A DNA stretch of 64,000 nucleotides, from positions 44,261,372 through 44,325,371 of the forward strand of contig CM026398.1 in assembly GCA_014843695.1 (NCBI GenBank), given 5' to 3'. The translations under genes and the position numbers were made by a program. The notes beneath the pieces were generated by a model. It worked only from the letters and a program-made list of their open reading frames with translations. It did not search any database and was not told where the DNA came from. Source of the stretch: Archivesica marissinica. Its lineage: Eukaryota; Mollusca; Bivalvia; Venerida; Vesicomyidae. Shown piece by piece: positions 59,801 to 64,000 of the stretch (position 1 is the stretch's first letter; each line of letters opens with the position of its first letter).

Positions 59801-61309
59801 AAACCTATAAATGCCATGCTTATACACCTATAAATGTCATGCTTATACACCAGCACATTGTAAACCTATAAATGTCATGCTTATACACCAGTACATTGTA
59901 AACTTATAAATGTCATGCTTATACACCTATAAATGTCATGCTTATACACCAGTACATTGTAAACCTATAAATGTCATGCTTATACACCAGCACATTGTAA
60001 ACCTATAAATGTCATGCTTATACACCAGCACATTGTAAACCTATAAATGTCATGCTTATACACCAGCACATTGTAAACCTATAAATGTCATGCTTATAAA
60101 CCTATAAATGTCATGCGTATACACCTAGAAATGTTCTACAGTTTTCAATTGGAGCGTTAAGTCTTCATGTGATACAGCAGGTTCCAGAATAGAACACCTA
60201 AACTAACACATTGCAGTGAAAGGTTCTGAGATGGATGATTTCTAAAATGTTCCCATGGCGGATTGCAATCTGAATGCTGTCGTTATTGACACAACAGCCG
60301 ATCCTATTCAAGCACTTTTCTTTAAACTAATCTCTTCTTCTTCTCTGCTCTGATTTGATATTTCACTTTCTTTTTTCTTCAAATTCATTTAAATGTTAAC
60401 CTTTTTCTTTTAACCCTTTCAACACCACAGACCTCTAAATTGGCTTACAAAAAAGTGTAGATCCAGATGAGCCGGCTCATGACGAGCCGTCTCATCAGGA
60501 TCTGCACTTTTTTCAAGTAATATAACTATTTTTAAGAAAAAAATTACCCATTTTGATAAATGAACTGATCCAAATGTAATTTTGTTATTAATTTATTGGT
60601 CTAAAAATATCATGGACCAGTCCATGTCAGTTACTTGGTGTTGAAAGGGTTAACATCCAAAACTATTTACTCGCTAATACAATAACTTCTGAAGTTAGAA
60701 TTCTCGGTAGAATATATTTCACATATTTTCATTGTTAAATATATTATTCTCCTGCCTATTGTATACCAATATTGATAAGGAGAAGAACTATATAAGTTTT
60801 CTTTCGTTCTAATCCCATTCAGTCAACTACTGTTAAATTATGTGTAAAAATGTTCATATCTTGATTACATGTAAAAAATACTGAAACTAACATAGAACGA
60901 GGTGTGAGGGGTATGAATGTGAATCATTTTTCAGACATGTGTGTGCGTACTGTATCTGCCACAGGAGTAGAAGTTGTGTGTTGACTGACATGCATGTACT
61001 ACTATAATGTTATTTACATTTGCGCCTCTTAGCCACTGCCGTTTATTTATGTCATGAAACCTGACAGACAACCCTACTGTACTAAGGGCTCACCGGTGCC
61101 GATGGCTCGGGTGACTACCCAAAGATAGAAGTAACGGAAAGAAACTCTAATGCATAAACTCTACCCTGCTACCAACCATCGTTACAAATGTAAATTGCTT
61201 TATAATGCTACGCTATATAAATCGTGTCTTATGTGTTGCAGTTGCAGGTATGCCTCCCAATGAAGCACCGCCGCCACCGTATGAAAGCCTTGCTCCACAA
61301 AAGCACTAG
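32732..61309 (+). CDS. Gene 2: type I membrane protein with six-Cys ectodomain and PPPY tail (6 exons, 300 aa)
   Basis: Model: join 32732-32801, 38745-38983, 40802-40940, 41475-41651, 42948-43157 and 61242-61309 (903 nt, unbroken frame; phases 1, 0, 1, 1, 1; all GT-AG). Seen: a signal peptide (1-23), an ectodomain with Cys 34, 60, 75, 85, 108 and 117 and a sequon at Asn110, a membrane span (about 161-182), a basic KLRK, a Gln/Pro/Tyr-rich tail, and a C-terminal APPPPYES whose PPPY (289-292) is a WW-domain ligand of the kind bound by NEDD4-type ligases. The ectodomain pattern (early CG, alternating beta-like strands, late WC) is reminiscent of CUB-like folds, but this is weak. It is not clearly homologous to genes 0 and 1 outside the general plan. 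Ligand and role are unknown. Intron 5 is 18 kb, over 90% minisatellite. Confidence 0.82.
32987..36222 (-). mobile_element. CR1/Jockey-group LINE, 5'-truncated, in intron 1 of gene 2
   Basis: A minus-strand non-LTR retrotransposon. ORF2 remains run 36222 to 33682, followed by a 3' UTR of about 700 bp ending in a stem (GTCGGA ... TCCGAC) then CGTTAAATAAAGC and the short repeat (CTTGTAT)2. There is no poly(A) tail. The 5' end is cut inside the endonuclease. The clade is inferred from the protein motifs and the tail. Confidence 0.85.
33682..36222 (-). pseudogene. LINE ORF2 (endonuclease and reverse transcriptase), disabled
   Basis: Endonuclease part: AIILCAYRPPS, HVLIIGDLNYDML and ISDCHSMILTT (the SDH-like motif). 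Reverse transcriptase: NYRPVSILPTMSKIFE, GILMDLSKAFDCLPHDL, IKGVPQGSILGPLIFNIF and the catalytic YADDNTLSY. C-terminus: RTTLNGKRSFRYEAAQVWN and SLPNDIRKIEN, ending at 33682. Damage: a frameshift at a seven-T run near 35389 between the two domains, an in-frame TAG near 34423 after DILIK, and a TAA near 33856 after RHSNTV. It cannot make an intact product unless the frameshift and stops are assembly errors. Confidence 0.9.
36240..36480. repeat. Imperfect two-copy repeat with poly-C
   Basis: GCAAAAC(A/T)TTGAT(A/C)C(A/G)TTGAAATAA recurs at about 36281 and 36375, each followed by CTCCCCCACCCA. A C-homopolymer run of at least ten lies at 36361. Confidence 0.6.
36522..36697. mobile_element. MITE with GGC-AAAAAAACC ends
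   Basis: The left end GGCCAAAAAAACCATCTGTG and the reverse complement of the right end GGCAAAAAAACCCAACCTGT both lead into TGTTTAC, giving imperfect TIRs of about 24 bp. The right end is the start of the adjacent 129-bp tandem array. Confidence 0.65.
36678..37190. repeat. 129-bp tandem repeat, 4 copies
   Basis: CAGGTT starts units at 36678, 36807, 36921, 37050 and 37179. Spacings are 129, 114, 129 and 129 bp; the short unit lacks a TAGAAATTATTCCCA segment. Each unit includes the terminal text of the neighbouring MITE (ACACAGGTTG ... TTGGCCTAA). An open frame across the array is periodic and not a gene. Confidence 0.9.
37487..37586. mobile_element. 100-bp pogo/Tigger-like MITE, TA target
   Basis: It begins CAGTCTACATCCGCTATGTC and ends GACATTACGGATGTAGACTG, flanked by TA. 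It shares ends with the 179-bp element at 16628 and has a shorter interior. It lies in intron 1 of gene 2. Confidence 0.88.
37700..38308. repeat. 33/23-bp minisatellite in intron 1 of gene 2
   Basis: The unit is about 33 bp: CAGCAAGTAGTACCATTGAC then CTACCAACAAGC. Several shorter units lack the CAACAAGC portion. About 19-20 copies. Confidence 0.95.
38335..38588 (-). mobile_element. SINE-A
   Basis: A minus-orientation full copy: the tail TTTACAACAATTACGAAGC, the body CCGGAGTACCCGG, and the head AACCCGGGTTGCATTGG and CACTGCGCTAATCGG. It lies in intron 1 of gene 2. Confidence 0.9.
38590..38682 (-). mobile_element. tRNA-like head (Leu/Ser-type) of another SINE
   Basis: On the minus strand it reads TGTGGCCGAGTGGTTAAGAT (A box), then a variable-arm-like stretch and TGGTTTGAATCTCACAGG (B box), like a class II tRNA. 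No 3' body is recognised and it abuts SINE-A. A decayed tRNA gene is an alternative. Confidence 0.6.
38745..38983 (+). CDS. Gene 2 exon 2: ectodomain part 1
   Basis: The acceptor is TTTCAATTGCAG at 38744 and the donor AAG|GTAAAT at 38984. It encodes residues 24-103 with Cys 34, 60, 75 and 85 (QNCGDNF, EKCSVSFDN, ETCVKP, QLDCATTVEY). Enters in phase 1 and leaves in phase 0. Confidence 0.85.
39103..39352 (-). mobile_element. SINE-A with clear 16-bp target duplication
   Basis: A full minus-orientation copy flanked by TATAGGATCCTATTTA (39087-39102) and TATAGGACCCTATTTA (39358-39373), one mismatch. The copy is close to consensus, so insertion is relatively recent. It lies in intron 2 of gene 2. 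Confidence 0.93.
39578..40757. repeat. 21-bp minisatellite in intron 2 of gene 2
   Basis: About 56 units of GTGATTAGTGGGTACAGGTG plus A, with variation concentrated at the bases before TGAGTG (CAGG, CCAG, CAGC, CAAG, CAAA). On the gene's strand many units contain CAGGTGAGT or CCAGTGAGT, close to the consensus 5' splice site. Because 21 is a multiple of 3, the opposite strand carries a 400-codon VPTNHS[LAP] open frame, which is not called as a gene. Confidence 0.96.
40802..40940 (+). CDS. Gene 2 exon 3: ectodomain part 2
   Basis: The acceptor is TTTCTATTTTAG at 40801 and the donor ACGT|GTAAGT at 40941. It encodes residues 104-149: KRFGCHNVSDEEWCASG (Cys 108, 117; sequon NVS) and RSKFYIVLKRNYRSF. 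Phases are 0 in and 1 out. Confidence 0.85.
40941..41310. other. Intron 3 of gene 2, unique part
   Basis: About 370 bp without recognised repeats. The open frame at 41112-41369 runs into the SINE and shows no exon signals. Confidence 0.5.
41311..41461 (+). mobile_element. SINE-C, 5'-truncated, ending beside exon 4
   Basis: ATGGCAGTTTGTTATGGAG, TGCATCAAGTACTGGC, GCAAACGGTAGCGACGTTAA and ATAAACTTAAATTTAAAA match the last two thirds of SINE-C. Its A-rich tail ends about 13 bp before the exon 4 acceptor of gene 2. Confidence 0.87.
41475..41651 (+). CDS. Gene 2 exon 4: transmembrane exon
   Basis: The acceptor is TTAATATTTCAG at 41474 and the donor ATAG|GTATAT at 41652. It encodes residues 150-208: SGRSSNAVFGG, the span LSVLPIFIVILIIVLIVY, the stop-transfer KLRK and TPYMFQTTSMTPQI. 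Phase 1 both sides. The acceptor has a weak pyrimidine tract because a SINE tail lies just upstream. Confidence 0.86.
41695..41918 (+). mobile_element. SINE-C
   Basis: GTCCGCTTCTATGTTCGAG (decayed A box), GTTCACGGGTTCGAGCCC (B box), the stem CGTCGCT ... AGCGACG and TAAATAAACTTAAATAAA. It lies in intron 4 of gene 2 with internal deletions. Confidence 0.88.
41967..42153. repeat. 18-bp minisatellite, about 10 copies
   Basis: The unit is TTTTACCAGACCATCCRG in intron 4 of gene 2. The period is a multiple of 3, so several frames stay open (GKTGWS-like, LPDHPV-like); these are shadows. Each unit contains TTTTACCAG, similar to a short 3' splice site. Confidence 0.94.
42301..42893. mobile_element. 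piggyBac-like MITE (TTAA target) with expanded ends
   Basis: It is flanked by TTAA at 42297-42300 and 42894-42897. The left terminus CCCTTTCCCACATAGA and the right terminus, reverse-complemented, CCCTTTCCTTCATAGA form the TIRs. The left end is present as three 55-bp tandem copies (42301, 42356, 42411) and the right end as three clear 66-bp copies (GGGTTAA at 42759, 42825, 42891). A two-copy interior repeat (ATCTATGGAGGTG ... GCATGATTGCTA) lies between. It ends 54 bp before exon 5 of gene 2. Confidence 0.75.
42948..43157 (+). CDS. Gene 2 exon 5: Pro/Gln/Tyr-rich cytosolic exon
   Basis: The acceptor is ATATTATTTTAG at 42947 and the donor GCAG|GTAACT at 43158. It encodes residues 209-278: YTPQVAYQPGPQSYQPQ, YEPQTVPQNLGDYQLHP, AYPSSGYQPQSQQQAG and TYMPQTQPHAA. 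Phase 1 both sides. Another frame over the same DNA is open (it reads Ala/Ser-rich) but is inconsistent with the splice phases. Confidence 0.85.
43312..60128. repeat. ~17-kb 23/38-bp minisatellite in intron 5 of gene 2
   Basis: There are two interleaved units: 23 bp (TATAAATGTCATGCTTATAC plus ACC) and 38 bp, which is the same followed by AGCACATTGTAAACC. Point variants (ATGCCATG, CATGCGTAT, TAGTGCATTG, TATGCACCAG) recur in the same order at distances of about 380-430 bp and about 2.5 kb, showing higher-order structure. It contains an assembly gap. No gene is present; open frames through it are artefacts. Confidence 0.97.
49360..50359. other. Assembly gap, exactly 1000 N
   Basis: A run of 1000 N flanked on both sides by the 23/38-bp repeat. 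The round size suggests a placeholder, so the true array length is unknown. Translated frames through the N run are meaningless. Confidence 0.99.
60129..60413. other. Intron 5 of gene 2, unique part
   Basis: About 285 bp between the minisatellite and a MITE. No exon-like frame was recognised. Confidence 0.5.
60414..60649. mobile_element. piggyBac-like MITE, TTAA target, 236 bp
   Basis: Perfect 14-bp TIRs CCCTTTCAACACCA ... TGGTGTTGAAAGGG are flanked by TTAA (60410-60413 and 60650-60653). Near the left end is a strong hairpin: AAAAGTGTAGATCC and GGATCTGCACTTTT, with GATGAGCCGGCTCATGACG between. It is non-autonomous, in intron 5 of gene 2. Confidence 0.9.
60654..61241. other. Intron 5 of gene 2, 3' part
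   Basis: About 590 bp of unique sequence up to the exon 6 acceptor. No repeat or further exon was recognised. Confidence 0.5.
61242..61309 (+). CDS. Gene 2 exon 6: PPPY C-terminus and stop
   Basis: The acceptor is TTATGTGTTGCAG at 61241. It encodes residues 279-300 (AGMPPNEAPPPPYESLAPQ then KH) and stops with TAG at 61307-61309. PPPY is a classic WW-domain ligand. A second TTGCAG six bases on could serve as an in-frame alternative acceptor that removes two residues. Confidence 0.85.
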
Positions 61310-61775
61310 ACAATTCACACAGCATGGCAGTTGACAAGGACGATGCAAGAAGTTGCTTCATTTGGACTTTATTACTTGCTTTAAATTTTGAGTGTTTAAT
61401 AATTTTATTATTTATACTAAAAATCAGTTGATAAGGAAATAGAGGGGTATGGTATGATACAGGATTAGGTGAGGTATTGTTAGTGGTACCGTCTGGGATC
61501 TGTCAACAACTTCATATCAAATGTAGGGGTGTTTCTAGAGAGGAATGGCAGGATGGCATGCCCTGCCCTTTTTTGCCTTGCTCTTTTGCCTTTTAAAAGC
61601 CTCAACAAGTGACTTATACGAGTGCCTTCGGATGGGCAGACAGATAGCTTAAAACTCATCCGCCTTTTTCGGCAATATGTACTGCCTTACTGCCTCTTTG
61701 ACCAATCACCGTAAGTTAGCAATAGTTGGTAAAAAATGGTATTCTGCAGAATTTAAGTGTAAACTTTATTGTAAG
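61310..61775 (+). other. 3' UTR and flank of gene 2
   Basis: About 465 bp after the stop. No canonical AATAAA was seen here; the first lies inside the downstream SINE-B tail near 61980. The end of the transcript cannot be placed. Confidence 0.45.
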
Positions 61776-61998
61776 TCGGTAATAGCCCAGTGGTAGCGCG
61801 TTCGCTTCAGGTGCGAAAGACCCAGAGTTTGAGCCCCGTTGGAGCTGTTACGATTGTGCCCTTAGGCAAAGCATTTGAATTCCACGTTGCCTCTTCTCTC
61901 TCACTTGGATGGACACCATCAGGAATGAGGTCTCGAGAGTGATTAATATAAGTTGTAAGAACTTGTTTCACAATCGAGCTAAAATAAATTTGTATAAA
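61776..61998 (+). mobile_element. SINE-B, near full length
   Basis: The head has GGTAATAGCCCAGTGGTAGC (A box) and GAGTTTGAGCCCCGTTGG (B box, one change). The body is GTGCCCTTAGGCAAAGC, and the tail is AAGAACTTGTTTCACAATC then GAGCTAAAATAAATTTG. It abuts a SINE-A copy in the opposite orientation. Confidence 0.9.
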
Positions 61999-62002
61999 AA
62001 AA

Positions 62003-62552
62003 GTGTAAACTTTATTTAGTTTACAACAATTGCGAAACAAACTTTAAAATATTATATTAATCGCTCTTGTTTGTGTGAATGAAAGCGCATAATACATGTA
62101 TATATTATGTATGTAGTCCTTGGGTGGGAGGAAATCAGAGAATCTGAAGAAAACCTACCTGTTGGATTTGACGATCACCATATCATCTTGCATACCTACC
62201 GGTCCCGTCCGCCTCCGTGGTCGAGTGGTTAAGGTTGCTGACTTGTATACCACTGTAACCTATCATCACTGATGGTCACTGGTTCGAGCCCCGCTCAGGC
62301 CGTTTCTCATTTATATGAAAAAGTTGGCAGTTTCTTACGGAGGTTGGTGCACCCAAGTACTGATTAACCGCTGGAGCCTGCCCAGGAAAGGTGTTGTTAA
62401 GTAAACTGCCTGCCGGCGATATAGTCCGAAATGGTGCTGATGCATGCGTAAAACCCGAAATATAACATAACATAACCTACCGGTCCAAGTAATGAACCTG
62501 GGTAGCATTGGTGAGAAGAGAGCCTGTTAACCACTGCGCTATTCGGACAATG
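62003..62552 (-). mobile_element. SINE-A interrupted by SINE-C
   Basis: The diverged minus-orientation SINE-A has its 3' part at 62003-62205 and its 5' part at 62475-62552 (GGTAGCATTGGTGAGAAG, CACTGCGCTATTCGGAC). One copy of a 12-bp duplication is counted in each part. Confidence 0.85.
62206..62474 (+). mobile_element. SINE-C inserted in SINE-A, 12-bp TSD
   Basis: It has GTCCGCCTCCGTGGTCGAGT (A box) and GGTCACTGGTTCGAGCCC (B box) and is flanked by ACCTACCGGTCC at 62194-62205 and 62475-62486. Its 3' end differs from other copies: after AGTAAACTGCC it changes to TGCATGCGTAAAACCCG and ends in (CATAA)n, so it represents a variant tail. Confidence 0.9.
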
Positions 62553-62837
62553 GCAGGATTAACTCGTCCTGTCCAGATTGTTGAGTTGGTGTACTTGTTT
62601 GTTTGTGTTAACCTAATTCTATTTGCTTTCTACTTAATTATAAGTATGGGTACATCATAAACTTGACTTAGTGGTATATAATCTGGATAATCTGCAGTAG
62701 CAAAATTATTATGTCCTCATCACCATCTAAGTCTTTATCATACTGGCCTACATGAACAACATCGTGGTCAAGACACTCTCCATCAACATCAACAATATGA
62801 TCACTTGTAACGTATCAATTGACTGTAAATATATGGA
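62553..62837. other. No feature recognised
   Basis: About 285 bp between the SINE cluster and the terminal array. An open frame at 62752-62949 runs into the repeat and is not called. Confidence 0.5.
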
Positions 62838-63950
62838 ACTGTCATCAGGAGCACTAATAGCTTGCTCCAGAACTAGATCATCAATGTTTGAAGTGAACTC
62901 TATTGTACTTGCATTAGATGGCAGCACTAATAGCTTGCTCCAGAACTAGATCATGAATGTTTGAAGTGAACTCTATTGTACTTGTATCAGATGGCAGCAC
63001 TAATAGCTTGCTCCAGAACTAGATCATCAATGTTTGAAGTGAACTCTACTGTACTTGCATCAGATGGCAGCACTAATAGCTTGCTCCAGAACTAGATCAT
63101 GAATGTTTGAAGTGAACTCTATTGTACTTGTATCAGATGGCAGAACTAATAGCTCGCTCCAGAACTAGATCATGAATGTTTGAAGTGAACTCTACTGTAC
63201 TTGTATCAGATGGCAGCACTAATAGCTTCCTCCAGGACTAGATCATCAATGTTTGAAGAGAACTCTACTGTACTTGTATCAGATGGCAGCACTAATAGCT
63301 TGCTCCAGAACTAGATCATCAATGTTTGAAGAGAACTCTACTGTACTTGTATCAGATGGCAGCACTAATAGCTTCCTCCAGGACTAGATCATCAATGTTT
63401 GAAGAGAACTCTACTGTACTTGTATCAGATGGCAGCACTAATAGCTTGCTCCAGAACTAGATCATCAATGTTTGAAGAGAACTCTACTGTACTTGTATCA
63501 GATGGCAGCACTAATAGCTTCCTCCAGGACTAGATCATCAATGTTTGAAGAGAACTCTACTGTACTTGTATCAGATGGCAGCACTAATAGCTTGCTCCAG
63601 AACTAGATCATCAATGTTTGAAGAGAACTCTACTGTACTTGTATCAGATGGCAGCACTAATAGCTTCCTCCAGGACTAGATCATCAATGTTTGAAGAGAA
63701 CTCTACTGTACTTGTATCAGATGGCAGCACTAATAGCTTGCTCCAGAACTAGATCATCAATGTTTGAAGAGAACTCACTCTACTGTACTTGCATCAGATA
63801 GGCAGCACTAATAGCTTGCTCCAGAACTAGATCATCAATGTTTGAAGAGAACTCTACTGTACTTGCATCAGATGGCAGCACTAATAGCTTGCTCCAGAAC
63901 TAGATCATGAATGTTTGAAGAGAACTGTACTTGCATCAGATGGGCAGCAA
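62838..63950. repeat. 73-bp minisatellite, about 15 copies
   Basis: The unit contains AGCACTAATAGCTTGCTCCA, GAACTAGATCATCAATG and TTGAAGTGAACTCTA. From about 63200 to 63760 two variants alternate (CTTGCTCCAGAACTAG and CTTCCTCCAGGACTAG), making a 146-bp higher-order unit. The last 50 bases of the window are unique. Confidence 0.95.
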
Positions 63951-64000
63951 TCATGATTTTTCTGTATTATGGAACAGTTTATAAGTATATATACGCCTTC

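Overview
This is nuclear DNA from an animal, probably a lophotrochozoan and plausibly a bivalve mollusc. The evidence is small exons in GT-AG introns, dense tRNA-derived SINEs, several TIR/MITE families, CR1/Jockey-like LINE remains and very large AT-rich minisatellites. Nothing prokaryotic or viral is visible. The species assignment is inference.

Three genes can be assembled by hand from splice sites and unbroken phases. Gene 0 (minus, 8474 to 7303, 5' part only) encodes a signal peptide and a Cys-rich Shisa/CYYR1-type motif. Gene 1 (plus, 13959-28694, five exons, 310 aa) has a signal peptide, a related Cys-rich motif, one membrane span and a long Tyr-Pro-Asp repeat tail. Genes 0 and 1 lie head to head and share intron phases 1 and 2, so they look like an inverted paralogous pair. 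Gene 2 (plus, 32732-61309, six exons, 300 aa) is a type I membrane protein with a six-Cys ectodomain, possibly CUB-like, and a Pro/Gln/Tyr tail ending in a PPPY motif. No reaction or pathway can be assigned. The architecture suggests small single-pass membrane adaptors whose tails could bind WW-domain or SH2-type partners.

Layout: 1-2730 is an 85/57/56-bp minisatellite field. 2850-7200 holds short tandem repeats, MITEs, a LINE 3' end with an expanded microsatellite, and a SINE. 7303-8474 is gene 0. 8631-12450 is a 35-bp minisatellite between the head-to-head genes. 12842-28694 is gene 1; about 9.7 kb of its fourth intron is a 23-bp minisatellite that starts at the exon 4 splice donor and repeats it. 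28842-30985 is a nest of hAT-like palindromic elements with readable target-site duplications. 32732-61309 is gene 2, whose introns hold a broken LINE, several MITEs and SINEs, 33-, 21- and 18-bp minisatellites, and a roughly 17-kb 23/38-bp array interrupted by exactly 1000 N. 61776-62552 is a nested SINE cluster, and a 73-bp array fills 62838-63950.

The strongest unusual signal is repeated amplification of splice-site and transposon-end sequence in this gene cluster: an array of near-identical copies of a real 5' splice site, a second array of consensus-like donors, a triplicated exon end with its donor, and tandem repeats built from MITE termini. Long open frames inside the repeats are by-products of repeat periodicity and are not called as genes.
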